A stretch of DNA of 64,000 nucleotides from Plasmopara viticola (GCA_001695595.3 MBPM02000012.1:62001-126000); one strand, 5' to 3'. Positions 22,930-33,930 are shown, counted from the stretch's first letter. The notes: generated by a model from the sequence alone, not told the origin. Program-made: numbers and translations.

Positions 22930-23400
22930 ATTGAGTCTATAAACCTCAAACTACCTTGTCGATGATGCAATGCGTTGCCTGAAATCTGGCTGGTCGCATC
23001 ATAGTGAATAGCTTTGTCGTAAAATAGACGTTGTGGACATTGAAAACAATGATGAGGAGGGCGTTCCGACGTCACGCCTTCCAGAACAGCTGGGAAAAGA
23101 AGCCAATATTTCTACTCTGGAAAGTATTAAAGGTTTGGTTCCCAACCGGAAATTGTGAGCGCAGCTAAAGTTAGCGAGATTAAGTATGAAGCAGCCTAAA
23201 GGCTGATTAGTGGGCATACGGATGGCAGTGATAGTGGATGTGATTAAGTCAGGGGACTTAATATATTTAAGCTCCGCAAAACTAATAATAGGAGCGAGGA
23301 GACCGAGGTCGTCATTACTAATGTAATTGAAGTCATTTTGTCCTTTCCTATTGTTGCGGTGCAAACTTCATCAAAATCTATATCACACTTTTTTGTTAGT
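22930..23400 (+). pseudogene. V repeat, copy 4
   Basis: ATGATGCAATGCGTTGCCTG near 22964 is followed by GTCGCATCATAGTGAATAGC and the core GACGTTGTGGACATTGAAAA CAATGATGAGGAGGGCG (split for length). The core encodes DVVDIENNDEEGV. The reading frame does not continue. It lies between L block 1 and M block 3. Confidence 0.55.
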
Positions 23401-23439
23401 AAGTCGAACTTGTAATCACAGCGTCTATCAGATCAAACG

Positions 23440-24855
23440 TAGAAGCTGAGGTATGACTCAAAACTAGGATTTAAACTCTTTCCCAGGTTAAGATTATATA
23501 GCGCAGCATGTCAATCCTAAAGCTGAGATTGCTAAAATTAAAGTAGCCGAAACAGATTACGAAGAAAAATAAGAGTTGACTATATTTTCTTGAAAGATTG
23601 CAGAGCACAATCTATTAAAAATTATATTAGTGTCACAAGGCTCCAGTATAGCGCGATATGGTAAAAAAAATGTGTCGACAAATCAACCGAACTTTAAGAG
23701 TTGCAAATGACTCACGCCTTACTGAATACAAAAATGCTACACCTCGCTTCGATGGTTATGATTGTACATCTTTGACCATGTTTTTCAAATCATCAGAGCA
23801 AAAAGCGTGATAATTCTGCAAAACAATTCCGCCTGAGCGCATAAATGGTCAAATTTACTCGACGTAAAGATGCCAAGTATTTAAGATCGCACACGAAAGT
23901 GCTTTTTTATAGCTTTCGCTTGAGTTTAATAAAACGAGTTTTACTGTGTACGCACGCTACGTCAGTTATAGTTGTTGCCTCCAAGTTGTTCTTCTCTGTG
24001 TAGTACTTCCTTAAAGCGTGGCACCAAATGTACATTTTCAGTAAAATTTCTCCAAAGCTGAGGATGTGCATCGTAGCGCGTCTGTATCAAGTAATTAATA
24101 ATAGCTCGGCGCCGATATCTACCCCGCAAAGTAATCAGCACATATTGTCTATTTTTGGAGGGTTGAAAGCTCTATTTGTCTTGAATCCTTAAGTTTTTGC
24201 TGCATTGGCGATTTCTCGACGAAAAGCTATGCATGCCCCCGGATTGAGGGTATTTTGGCCACGAAGAGGTCATATCAGACTGGACAAAACATCTCTGACT
24301 TATATTTCGACAATAAGATGCACAAGAGAAGGATATTTATCACTTCAGCTCGATTAAGACACCATCCGTGAGACGATAAAAAATGATTCAATACCCTTCT
24401 TTCAATTTCGGGTACACGGTGACTTCCAGCGGCGATGTATGTTTCCCGAACAATGACGACTTTTTTTAAAAGCGAGGATGTCATTAAATGCGCCGACATA
24501 TCATATTCTTGCTTTCTTACATATTATGAAGCATACTACAATAAAACCCTTTGTTCGCGGTACGTTTCATATGCTATTTCGAAAGGCCAACAGTATCAAA
24601 ATGCGATTTATTGTATAAGCAGAATGTGTCATACTGAGCAAATAAAGTGGGCGGCTTATTTGGAGAGCAAGTACCGTAAAGACTAAAGACTGTTATTGTA
24701 TGTGAGCATTTGGAAGGCGTACCATGCTCGACTCGATTACGTCAAGCAAATACTTCACTACTCCCAGAGAAGAATTGATCAAGTGTATGTAATCGGGCGT
24801 ACTTACTGTGCTAAAAGCCACTTGTTCGTTGCGAGAAAAGGGTGCACTACAGGAT
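23440..24855 (+). repeat. M block, copy 3, interrupted by Copia-A
   Basis: Landmarks are GAAGCTGAGGTATGACTCAA near 23445, GTACGCACGCTACGTCAGTT near 23949, CTCGGCGCCGATATCTAC near 24110, and CTATGCATGCCCCCGGATTG near 24227. After Copia-A element 2 the block continues at about 29385-29600. The uninterrupted counterpart is the inverted piece at 45.34-46.56 kb. Confidence 0.6.
24520..24760 (+). pseudogene. remnant of unidentified coding segment in M block 3
   Basis: The plus-strand frame reads SYAISKGQQYQNAIYCISRM followed by CHTEQIKWAAYLESKY, a stop at about 24685, then RLLLYVSIW. The inverted copy (minus strand, 46.15-45.84 kb) reads RLYAIPEGWLYQNTVNYVSR, MCHTERLRRLAMW and then DLLLYVSLKKY. 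Two diverged copies keep the same amino-acid pattern, so this was coding. The family is not recognised. Confidence 0.55.
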
Positions 24856-25001
24856 TGTTGAGTAGAAAGTAAAAACCGAAGTGAATATATTTATCTTGAC
24901 CAATGAACGGCTACCATATGTAATTACTAACTGTAACGTACTTGTAAATACTGTGAAGCCATTCACCTGTTCAACATGTATTCAGCGGTGTAAATTTAAC
25001 A
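24856..25001 (-). repeat. 3' LTR of Copia-A element 2
   Basis: This is 146 bp. In element orientation it begins TGTTAAATTTACACCGCTG and ends TTCTACTCAACA. It pairs with 29141-29286. The polypurine tract abuts its inner end. Confidence 0.95.
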
Positions 25002-25010
25002 CTCCCACTA
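25002..25010 (-). other. polypurine tract
   Basis: The element strand reads TAGTGGGAG immediately before the 3' LTR. This is the expected position and composition of the plus-strand priming site. It is short but purine-only after the first base. Confidence 0.75.
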
Positions 25011-25014
25011 ACCG

Positions 25015-25884
25015 CTAATGCTGTGCTTCCTTTGTTGCTGACTTGGTCTTGATTCCGGTGGCTTCGCGCAGATACTTAAGCACCTTGGTCCCAACTGCCT
25101 TCGTTAGCGTATCTGCAAGCTGACTCTTCGTGTCGATATATTCGATCTTCAACAGTCCTTCTTGCACGTTCTCACAAAAAAAGTGGTGCTTGATGTTCAC
25201 ATGCTTCGTCCTAGCATGGTATCCGGCGTTATTGGCCAACGCAATAGCACCTTGGTTGTCTTCCCAAACCTGTGTGCCTTAAACTTGCTCGTGATCCATG
25301 TCCTTTAGCATTGCCCGCGTCCAAAGAACTTCTTGTGTGCATAAACTGAGAGCCATATACTCAGCTTCCGCTGAGCTCAGCGCAACTGTCCGCTGGTACT
25401 TCGACTTAAATACCACTGGTGCGCTTGCAATCATGACCATGATTCTCGAGACCGAGCGTCTGTCATCCGTGTTGCTGCCCCAATCTGCATCCGAGTATGC
25501 CTTGACCGTAACGCTTCCACTTCCTCGGTAGACGATACCGATTTGACGCGTGGTCTTCAGATACCGTACTACTCGAATTGCTGCGCTCCAATGTTGTAGT
25601 CCTGGGTTCTCCAGAAAACGTATTAGCTGCGTCACCACGTAAGCAATATTAGGCCGAGTGCATGTCGTTATGTACAGCAAGCCTCCAATCAAATAGCGAT
25701 AAGGCTTTGATCGCATTGTCGACCGTCCCTTTTCCGTTGTTGGGGACTGCTTTGACAATAACTTTAATCCAGATACGCATAGGTTGTCAACGCTCTTTGC
25801 ATCTTGTTGACCGAATGTTTGACCACGTCGTCGATGTAGCGAGTCTGATTGATCATCAATGTTCCAGCGACCTGTCGTGATCAA
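25015..25884 (-). pseudogene. copia RNase H and end of reverse transcriptase (Copia-A 2)
   Basis: The stretch 25279-25884 includes the post-RT motif YRYLIGGLLYITTCTRPNIA and the RNase H motifs DADWGSNTDDRRSVS and ALSSAEAEYMALSL. After a short frame break near 25260 the end is at 25015-25239 (HARTKHVNIKHHFFCEN, then SQLADTLTKAVG). The RNase H acidic residues are present. The piece starts in a different frame from the reverse transcriptase segment to its right. Confidence 0.93.
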
Positions 25885-26600
25885 TTTCCATACTCAAAAA
25901 ACATTTCAATTTACCCAGCTCATGTATCTTGAGAGCATTCTTGAGTACCACCTTTACTTGTAGTTGTTCTTTGCTGGTTCTTGCTGCGAAAATCATGTCA
26001 TCCACATATAGTCCAACGTAAGCAAAACCTTCTTCAGTGCTCTTGACATAAACACATTGATCTGCTCCGCAACTCTTGGAGCCATTCCTGACGAAGACAC
26101 GATGTATTGTCTTGTTCCAGGAACTCCCTGCTTGCTTAAATTCGTAAAAAGCCTTGTTTAGTTGACATATGTATCCTTGAGAATTGTCGACACCAAGCGG
26201 AACTTCCATAAAAACGTTGTCCGTCAACACGCTATAAAGAAAAGCCGTGTCGACGTCCAGCTGTTCCATTTGATAGCCACATTCAACACATAACGCGAGA
26301 ATTAATTCTAGATGAAATTAATGTTGGCAACTGGGGAATATGTCTCGAAAAAGTCAACGCCATACTACTGCTTGAAACCTTTCGCGACTAGTCGAGCCTT
26401 GTATCGCACGATAGCGCCATTCTGATCACGCTTTTTGGCAAATACACATCGTGATCCAATTGCGCGTCCAATCTTCCCTCGTGGCTGCAATGTCCACGTT
26501 TTATTCTTTTCGTGAGAGCAACGCTCAGCATCCATTGCTTCACGCCATTTCATTGCATCGTCGCTTGCCATTGCTTGAGTATAAGTAGTCGGTGAGTCCT
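25856..26600 (-). pseudogene. copia reverse transcriptase (Copia-A 2)
   Basis: Two open stretches hold the polymerase. The first (26365-26571) contains MKWREAMDAERCSHEKNKTW, then RYKARLVAKGFKQ. The second (25856-26269) contains MEQLDVDTAFLYSVL, the fingers motif LNKAFYEFKQAGSSW and the active site YVGLYVDDMIFAA. A stop or frameshift between 26270 and 26365 separates them. The YVDD catalytic aspartates are intact. Confidence 0.93.
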
Positions 26601-26749
26601 ATTAATCGTCAATAATCACGGCGTAGGCAAGAAAGGCTTCCGCAATTAGTCCATCTTCGTCAATCCTAGCACGCTTTGGAGTCGGTGGGCCCTCACTGCC
26701 TTCTGTTGACTCTCCACCATCGGAACCGTTTCTTAGCATTAGCACTGGC

Positions 26750-28009
26750 TCACGTCTTATTCGTGTTCGCTCTACTCCAGGCCGAAACACTAAAGGATCT
26801 TCTTGTTGCACTTGGGAAGGGTTTATAAATTTCCGTTAGCTCAAGCTCGCTTCGTACAGGGCTCTCAGAAGGCATTAGCCGCTGTACAACGGCGCTTGGC
26901 GTACGACCCACATCCTCCATATCGACATCCTCGACTGTCTCTTCGCCAGCTCCCATGGGATCGTCCAGAACTGACTGTCGATCCACTTGATGCTGAACAT
27001 TGACTTCATCACCATCCTTAACTACTTGAACGATTGTTTCCGGCTTAAGCTCTTGCGTGTCGTAGATGCCGCCCACCTCACGCCCATCCGACTTTACAGA
27101 GCGGGTCACTTTAATATTTGCATTCTCCAAGTCAAACACGCGATAGCCCTTGACATTTCCTGCATAGCCGAGAAGCACACACTTGAAGCTCTTGGGTTCC
27201 AGTTTGGTCCGTTTCACATCGTCAATATGAGCGTAGCCTTTCGAACCAAATACGTGCAGGTGATCCATTCGAGGTTTCATTTTGAAAACTAGCTCATACG
27301 GCGTGATGTCAGGATGGACCGTATTGCTGGAGCGATTGATTAAATAAATCGCTGTATTTACCGCTTCCGCCCACCATTCCGTCGAAACGCTCTTGTAGTG
27401 TAACATGCTGCGGACTTTCTCCATAATTGTCTTGTTTATACGCTCCGCTACTCTGTTCTGTTGCGGTCTGTATGGGTCGGAGCGCTGATGGACAATGCCG
27501 TTCTCTTGACATATTCCTGCCATTTTCTTGTTTACAAACTCGGTTCCGTTGTCGGATTGCAAAAATCTTAGTCGTGCACTCCACTGATTTTCGTATAATG
27601 TCAGAAACTCCTTGAACTTGCCAGCCACTTCACTCTTGCTCTTGATCAGAAAAAATGCAACATATCGTGAAATGTCATCCACAAACGTGAGAATGTATTT
27701 GGCACCACACTTCGAGATAGTTCGCATTGGCCCCATGACATCTGTGTGAAAACGCTCCAACACACGTGTCGTCTTTGTCATTGAACGAGACGGAAACATC
27801 GTGATCGTCTGCTTGCCCTTCAAACACCCAGCACACAATATTTCCAAACTTTGCTTGATAATTGGGATACCGTTTGTTAGTCTCTGTGTCCTGATCAGCG
27901 CATCCTTGCTGGGGTGCCCCATGCGTGCATGCCAAAGCTCCCACTGATTGTCAGCCCCAAAATATTCACCGAGACATGCTTCTTCCTGCCCACAGTAAAA
28001 AAAATACAA
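26750..28009 (-). pseudogene. copia integrase (Copia-A 2)
   Basis: This is a long open frame of 419 codons. It has the zinc-binding HHCC region (LWHARMGHPSKDAL, CAGCLKGKQ) and the catalytic core (HTDVMGPM, QSDNGTEF, NRVAERINKTIMEK for D, D, E). The copia C-terminal motif YELVFKMKPRMDHLHVFGSK and DVKRTKLEPKSFKCVLLGY follow. It is the best preserved part of the element, and the open frame covers the whole domain. Lack of an in-frame protease upstream means it is not expressed as a normal polyprotein. Confidence 0.93.
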
Positions 28010-28480
28010 CTTTCCACTTTTGTACCCGACACAATCGCTTTATTCTTGTTCCAGATGACGCATGACGAACGCAAAAATTCCACACTCATGCCACACTCTG
28101 CCAGCTTGCCAACTGACAGCAACCCTCTGTCGAGTCCAGGAATGTGCAGAACTCCAACCATGCAAACCCTCATTCCATTCAAACCCGTCAATTTCACCGT
28201 GCCGGCTCCTTTGACAAACAATTTCTTCCTGTCTGCAATCGTAACTTCGATGCTAGCTTCTAGGTTCTTGTAATCAAACAAGTCCTTTCTGTGTGAGGTC
28301 ATGTTGGAAGTTGCTCCACTGTCAATCAGCCATCCTGATGTCCACCCTTCACCAACAGCAAACACCGTGTCGTCGCTGTTGAATCTCTTACCGGCCGGGC
28401 AGTTCCGCTTCATGTGTCCAATCTGGTCACAGCTGAAGCATTTGCCCTTGAATCCGCCGTTATTGCGTGGAGGACCACCC
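27895..28480 (-). pseudogene. copia zinc knuckle and aspartic protease (Copia-A 2)
   Basis: A nucleocapsid zinc knuckle CFSCDQIGHMKRNC (CX2CX4HX4C, intact) spans about 28395-28440. It is followed in the open stretch 27895-28413 by the protease active site GWLIDSGATSNMTSH and the downstream GLLSVGKLAECGM typical of copia. It overlaps the integrase frame at 27895-28009, marking a frameshift near 28000. Another shift near 28480 separates it from the main gag frame. Confidence 0.92.
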
Positions 28481-29108
28481 TTTCACCCATTGTCCCGTCC
28501 ACCTTAAACCTTCTAGCATTTCCATTTCCATTTACGCGAAACGCTTTCTCTGATGCTTCTTTCCTCTGCAGCTTCTCCGACTCTTCGAGCAGCTTCTCCT
28601 TGACTTCTATCAACGAAATTTCCCTTGCATTTTCCACAATCGACGAAATCAAGTCGTACTCCGAAGGTAGACTGCTGAGAAGTACCACCAGCTGGCGTGA
28701 CTCATCAATTTGCTCTCCTGTAGTCTGTAGTCCCACTACTAGCTCGTCAAAAGAGTCCAGATGCTCTGCCATGCTTGTTCCACTTTCCATCTTGGACTCA
28801 TGTAGTCGACGAGTCATCAAAACACAATTGTGAAGAGTCGAGCGATTGTAGAAATCGCGAAGAGTTCCCCACGCCTCTATAGCACGCGTAGCCGACCGAA
28901 TCTTGGTCTGGTGCTGGATTCCAACGCCTTGAGCAATGATGCCTAGCGCCTTGGCATCATTAACCAGCCACGCCTCCGTGACGTCCTTCTCTCCCTTGAC
29001 GGCCATGATGTGTCCCAGGAGACCCTTCCGCGCCAGGGTCATCCTGATGTTGAACTCCCATAAGTAATAGTTACCACTTCCTAGGAGGACTTCGGTGCGC
29101 TTGTTCAT
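28410..29108 (-). pseudogene. copia gag (Copia-A 2)
   Basis: The start MNKRTEVLLGSGNYYLWEF is followed by a UBN2-type capsid: MTRRLHESKMESGTSMAEHL, SFDELVVGLQTTGEQIDES, SSLPSEYDLISSIVENA. The frame is open for 232 codons, but its end (after VNGNGNARRFKV) is frameshifted relative to the zinc knuckle. The start codon lies 33 bp inside the primer-binding site. Confidence 0.92.
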
Positions 29109-29128
29109 ATTGGGCGAGAACCTTGTTG

Positions 29129-29140
29129 CGGCTGTTAACC
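29129..29140 (-). other. primer-binding site, half tRNA-Asn type
   Basis: The plus strand next to the 5' LTR reads CGGCTGTTAACC. It is identical to 12 consecutive bases of the anticodon arm of eukaryotic tRNA-Asn(GUU), running from the 5' stem through the loop into the 3' stem. This implies a primer made from a 5' half tRNA ending in or after the anticodon loop. The related element at 2606-2618 keeps 11 of these bases. Confidence 0.7.
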
Positions 29141-29286
29141 TGCTGAGTAGAAAGTAAAAACCGAAGTGAATGTATTAATCTTGACCAATGAACGGCTACC
29201 ATATGTAATTACTAATTGTAACGTACTTGTAAATACTGTGAAGCCATTCACCTGTTCAACATGCATTCAGCGGTGTAATTTTTACA
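29141..29286 (-). repeat. 5' LTR of Copia-A element 2
   Basis: This 146-bp copy is collinear with 24856-25001 and differs at about seven sites. Its inner end is CTACTCAGCA, directly followed by the primer-binding site on the element strand. Confidence 0.95.
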
Positions 29287-29650
29287 GGAATGCATCCACA
29301 CTACGACGTCCACCTTCTTCCGGCGTTGAAGTTGCTTGCTGGGAATGTATTGCATGTTGCGATACGGGAAACAAATCGACGCGCGAGTCCATTTTGGGTT
29401 TGCGTTTTGAGTGGCATGACTTTGCGATATAAATTCTCGATTACAAATTTTAATTTTGTCTTACTTACCAGCGCTAAAAGAAGCTCAAGACAAGCTTTGA
29501 AGTGACGAACAGCATTAGGGAAATTATCCGTTATCAGATTAAATTTCGATACACTCGTCATATATGTGTCAAGATTAAATGCTGGTGAGGAAAGACAAGC
29601 AACCATATATCGTCGGTGCGGAGGAAGTCGTCGCAATATTCATTTTCAAT
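29287..29650 (+). repeat. M block, copy 3, right part
   Basis: TTACTTACCAGCGCTAAAAG near 29460, followed by AAGCTC and GAAGTGACGAACAGCATTAG, matches the minus strand at 45.64-45.74 kb. This shows that the M block resumed after the copia insertion. A minus-strand open frame 29301-29636 covers it but is not kept in the other copy. Confidence 0.55.
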
Positions 29651-30150
29651 GCGACGCTTGTGTATATAAAGTTAATGCGTAAAGCGGTAGCTGATGAATT
29701 CGATTACAAATCGTAGAGGACACGTAGGTGTGCTTTTCACATTAGTTAAACGTAGCTGTCTGTGTCATCATTTGGATGTCTCGCTGAAATACTCTCAGCA
29801 TTTTAAGGATGGTGTAGTCACTAGCATCTATTGACAATGTCGCAACTATGGGTCATTGACATTTCAGCAGTGCATACACGCCGGCAAAACACACTAAAAC
29901 TTCTAACTATTTATCATTGATTGTTGGTCTCAAAGATAAAAAGATTACAAGATTCTCAGACAACAGAGTACCCTTTATTTACCAAAATCAAACATATCTT
30001 GTCTTAACTTCTAATTTTGCAAGATCAAGACAACGGGATCTAGCCACTTCGTGTTGTAGTTGCCATAATATTAGCAAGTTCAAAGGATTGATCGTAGTCG
30101 AAGACATAAAAATTTGACTCTAGACTGAGTCTAGTGTCAAATGGACGCTC
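29651..30150. other. no gene recognised
   Basis: This joins the end of M to the V repeat. A small open frame at 29917-30117 (MIVGLKDKKITRFSDNRVPF) has no recognisable relative in the window. Confidence 0.35.
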
Positions 30151-30159
30151 TAAAACGCA

Positions 30160-30860
30160 TCTTGTCCCAACGGTGATTAAAACGATTTTGAAGCGAATTC
30201 TTCAAAAAAACGACAGCGTTATCGTTTTTTCGTGCCGCACGGTCAGCTATGCGACGACATAGTCTAGCGACTTGATTGAACAATTCTTGGCCAACGATGA
30301 GAAGAAAAAACAGAAAAGGCGATGATCACGGAGTGCTGCGAGCGTTGGACCCTTCATCGTATGCTGAGGAAACGACTGACGCTTAAGCATCGCAGCACGG
30401 ATATGTAGTTATGTTATCAGCTTTGTCGAAGAGTTCAGCCGATGATGCAATGCGTTGGCGATAGCTGGCTACTCGCATCGTAGTGAGGAGCTTTGGTGTA
30501 AGATAGACATGGTGAACATCAAGGACGATGACGAGGAGAGCGTTGCGGTGTCACATTTATTGGGATGGCTGGAAAAAAAAGCCAATGCTTTAAACAAAGA
30601 GATTGTTGAGGACTCGGACGTGAATAGACGAAGTGTATGTATGTTGGTCATGCAAAACGCAGCTAAAATACAGGGGGAGTATGAGCGAAGTAAGTCCGAA
30701 TAGCTGCTTCGCGGTCTTCGGTGGTCATTCCGAAGAATTCTGTCGGAGGACAGATATAACTCGAGCACGAGCTTAGGAGGCGATGCTACGAAAAAGAGTA
30801 AGGAATTTAGCGGTCAGTATTATAGATAATCAAAGAAGTCTAAGTGGAGAAGCAGCGGAC
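30160..30860 (+). pseudogene. V repeat, copy 5 (longest open frame)
   Basis: This is the fullest V copy. CGACGACATAGTCTAGCGAC near 30251 and GAAACGACTGACGCTTAAGC near 30369 precede an 82-codon open stretch (30455-30703). That stretch contains AGYSHRSEELWCKIDMVNIK, DDDEESVAVSHLLGWLEKK and ANALNKEIVEDSDVNRRS. Charged and leucine residues alternate in a helix-like way. Comparable residues are seen at 57481-57628 and 43259-43354. No start codon position or domain is obvious, and the family is unidentified. Confidence 0.55.
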
Positions 30861-30889
30861 AAAAAAAAACTTGATAGACATGCGTTAAG

Positions 30890-31343
30890 TACAAGACTTC
30901 ATAACAGTTGAAACCGCCTTAATTAAATACTACAAGCAAACTCCACAACCTAAAAAAAAGGCTAGCAGACAAGAAATGGAATCAAAAGGCACTAGACATC
31001 AATAAAAAGTAATTTGACATTCTTTAAATTGGTCTAATATAAAATGAAGATTAATTTAAAGGCCAGGTTAAGCGAAGATTGCTTTGTCGAACCAATACAG
31101 TTCATGTTCGCACACTCGAAACGCAAGCCTAAGTGTCCTACATCCATGACAATTAAAAGATAAATAAATCATTTTTAGAAATTGGTGAAGCATTTGCCTG
31201 ACTCAAAAACATTGCGCCGATTTTGTTGTTATCTTTAGCCTCTACGGTACTTGTCTGCAAGTACCGGTAAATTAAGTACATACACCACCAATAGTTATCT
31301 GAGCTTATCATTGGTCGGCAGGATCCTTCTCAGTGTATATTCC
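30890..31343 (+). promoter_or_regulatory. conserved upstream region of RxLR gene 2
   Basis: The region aligns with 9030-9470 and 51960-52415. GACATCAATAAAAAGTAATT near 30993, TATAAAATGAAG near 31038, TGCCTGACTCAAAAACATTG near 31195, and TCTACGGTACTTGTCTGCAA near 31241 are shared with one or both paralogues. The last of these is nearly identical upstream of RxLR 3 (near 52328). Confidence 0.55.
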
Positions 31344-33038
31344 ATGCGCGGCGCACATTACGTGGCTATCGCGCTTCTCGTCGTGGCCCGCAGCCAAGCA
31401 GCTGCTAAATTTGACCAAAATGAGATTCAACAAACTTTTGACGATGACGTGATGGCGTCTGTTAACTCAACATATGAGTTGTTGCAAAGTCGAATTCTTC
31501 GGGAAAGTCGTGACCCAAAGGACGACTTGCTCTCGGCAGGTGATGAAGAGCGCACGCCTTCATCTCCAAGCAGTTTTCTGAAGGAGCTAACAGTTTCCGA
31601 TTCTATCATGGCTGCGGCCAATGTGATGAGAACGGAGGGGGAAGCAAGTGCTATTAATGCAGCTTCGAAGCGCCTAAATCAATTAAACAGCAATAAGCGC
31701 CAGCGCATCGCCCCGACTTCTAAAAATGTGGCTAGACATGAAGTTGGTACTTCGCCGAATACAGATAAATCTTTGGTGTCGGTGGCAAACGGAAAACCAT
31801 TCGTATTGGCGAAAAGACGGAGAACGAAACGTCCGACAACCACGATGACAAACGCTGCAAGATCAGCAAAGCAGCACGACTACCGACTCGCGCCTACAGA
31901 TTCGTCCGCGATTCCTGCTAAAGCCCCAGATGGCCAACTTAACAAACACCCGATCTCTCAGAAAACCGACAAGAACGAATACGTTGATGAAAATTTGTGG
32001 CGAGAGGAACTAATGACAGTCGATGAAGTGTTGCACTTGTTAGAAGAATTTGACAAACCTGCGCATCCCACGACGGTGAATGTTCATGGAGCAAATGCAA
32101 TTGAAACATCTTCAAAAAACTTGAATCATTTGAGACGCAACAAGCGAAAGCGCATCGCCCCGACGTCGAACAATGTGGTTGGACAAGTTCCGCTTGCGCT
32201 TTCAGATCCAGACAAATCTCCGGTGTTGGTAGCAAAAGGTATACCATTCGTTTTGGCGAAAAGACTGAAGATGAATCAGCCAACTGCCATCATGGAAAAC
32301 GCTGCAAGATTTGTAACGCAGCACGACTACCGTCTTGCGCCTCCACGCCCTTCCACAATCAACGCTGAAAGTTCCAATAGTCGACTCAAATACCATTTGC
32401 TCGGTCAGAAGGCGTTAAATCTCGACAAGAACGAATTCGCTAACAATGTGGAAAGATTACAGAAACAGGAACCTTATGCAGTCGAACACCTATCGCACTT
32501 GCGTGGAAAAAATGATAGAACAACGCTCCATACACCAATAAATTATCGAAGCGTCCCAATTGATTGGAAGGCTGAAATCGCAAATGGCCCCTTGCTGCTT
32601 TCAAGAGACAGGTTGGATGATAAGGTAAAAATGATTCACGCGGCGTTTCTCAAGGCCTTCAACCTGCCATTCCACCAATATCCACAAGAGACGGCTATGA
32701 TGCTTAGATTGGTCCGACGAAGAATTAAATCAAGTCCAAACAACAACGAAACTTACGAAGATTTTATAAATATGGCAAAACTCCAGCAGGACTTATCACA
32801 TTTACAGAAAATGCTGGGTCCAGATTTGAAGAAGTTGCTGGGGACTGATTTAACGGTGCTACCAATGAATTTGGAGAATTTGCAGGAGGCCTTTAATGTG
32901 AAATTGGTCATCATGTACGAGTTATTCTTCGAATTTTGTCACGACCGTAAGGACTTAGTCGAAGGCCTGCCACACAAGTCTAAGCTCAAACAGTGGATCC
33001 TAAAGCTTTCAACTCCAAACACGCAACAAGCATCATAA
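31344..33038 (+). CDS. RxLR effector paralogue 2 (564 aa, secreted)
   Basis: This secreted effector is a paralogue of the genes at 9.5 and 52.4 kb. An in-frame ATG exists at 31251, but its 31-residue extension would bury the signal peptide. I therefore start at ATG 31344 ([20 protein letters not shown]). RILR is at 50-53 and DEER at 67-70. The repeat units are at about 111-259 ([20 protein letters not shown]) and 260-405 ([21 protein letters not shown]). The first unit is a few residues shorter than in paralogue 1. The conserved tail is at about 427-564 ([16 protein letters not shown]). The C-terminus ends NTQQAS, different from the other two, because the stop codon position moved. It is intact with no intron evident. 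Host target unknown. Confidence 0.93.
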   Translation: MRGAHYVAIALLVVARSQAAAKFDQNEIQQTFDDDVMASVNSTYELLQSRILRESRDPKDDLLSAGDEERTPSSPSSFLKELTVSDSIMAAANVMRTEGEASAINAASKRLNQLNSNKRQRIAPTSKNVARHEVGTSPNTDKSLVSVANGKPFVLAKRRRTKRPTTTMTNAARSAKQHDYRLAPTDSSAIPAKAPDGQLNKHPISQKTDKNEYVDENLWREELMTVDEVLHLLEEFDKPAHPTTVNVHGANAIETSSKNLNHLRRNKRKRIAPTSNNVVGQVPLALSDPDKSPVLVAKGIPFVLAKRLKMNQPTAIMENAARFVTQHDYRLAPPRPSTINAESSNSRLKYHLLGQKALNLDKNEFANNVERLQKQEPYAVEHLSHLRGKNDRTTLHTPINYRSVPIDWKAEIANGPLLLSRDRLDDKVKMIHAAFLKAFNLPFHQYPQETAMMLRLVRRRIKSSPNNNETYEDFINMAKLQQDLSHLQKMLGPDLKKLLGTDLTVLPMNLENLQEAFNVKLVIMYELFFEFCHDRKDLVEGLPHKSKLKQWILKLSTPNTQQAS

Positions 33039-33479
33039 GGTTCACTTTCTCATGATTAAAAACGTTCCAGCTTTGTTAAGGCCCATTGGCGCTCTACTAT
33101 TGGACTCGGGGAAATCACGGTGTGGAGATAATTTCCCAGTTGGTGGACTCTACATGTAACGGAATACAGAAAATTGGTTTTCAGTGTTTACAGAGTACGA
33201 CATAGATCCTAGGAATTTGAATAGCCATTGTTTGCAATGCAATAAACGCGACGTCACCATCAGCGTCCTTAATTAAAGACGTTTATGGCCACGAATTTCC
33301 TATAACCAGACACCCTAAGCTAAGTACTACTAATTGTGGGCCGGCTAGCTTTCAAGACTATGCTTGGCATGGATCGATCGTAGCCAAAAACGAGTAGTCG
33401 ACACTTTCAGCTCTCAAGAGTCAATCAAGTACCAGAATGAAGTTTTGCATCATATTCTAAGCAATGATAATTACGATTA

Positions 33480-33930
33480 AAAACGTGAATTTTTATCAAC
33501 GCTTTCGTTATTTAATTGCCACACGACCAGCAATGGGACGACAGAGTCTACCGACTCGAGTGACGAAACGATCAGAATTATAATGCAAATAGGCGACGGC
33601 AGGTAGCAGCGAGTATTAGACCCTACCTCGTTACAAATCGCAAACGACTTACGCTTAAGTATCGCAGCATAGAGTATATAGGTAAAACACCAGATTTGTT
33701 GCGGTATTCAAGTCAACGACACATGCGTCGTGCGATCGTTGGTAAGTTGCATCGTAGTAAGGAGCTTTACCAATAGATAGACGTGGTGGACATTGAGAAG
33801 GATGACGAGGAGGTCGTCGCGGCGTGAAGAGATTAGTTAATGCTGTAACCATAGAGGCTGATAAAGACTCGATAAGTGCAGGTCGTGCAGCGCGCACCTT
33901 AACAGCGAGACTAGGTGCAAAGCATGTCTT
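33480..33930 (+). pseudogene. V repeat, copy 6
   Basis: The order is CGACCAGCAATGGGACGACA near 33526, ACGACTTACGCTTAAGTATC near 33645, GACGTGGTGGACATTGAGAA near 33780 and GGATGACGAGGAGGTCG. The acidic peptide core is recognisable (DVVDIEKDDEEVV), then a stop at GCGTGAAGAG as in copy 3. Position 33587-33597 is the uninterrupted counterpart of the LINE insertion site in N block 3. Confidence 0.55.

Larger units (their letters stand above)
24856..29286 (-). mobile_element. Copia-A element 2 (complete Ty1/copia with both LTRs)
   Basis: This is a 4431-bp minus-strand Ty1/copia element with 146-bp LTRs at both ends, a primer-binding site, a polypurine tract, and gag, protease, integrase, reverse transcriptase and RNase H in the copia order. 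The LTRs differ at about seven positions by eye (about 95 percent identity). Coding is broken by several frameshifts. The five bases on each side (AGGAT and GGAAT) do not form a clean target duplication, perhaps because of later mutation. It splits M block 3. Confidence 0.95.

Noticed and set aside
24851..29291. Five-base target duplication around Copia-A element 2
   Set aside because: The flanks are AGGAT and GGAAT, which do not match; I do not claim a duplication.
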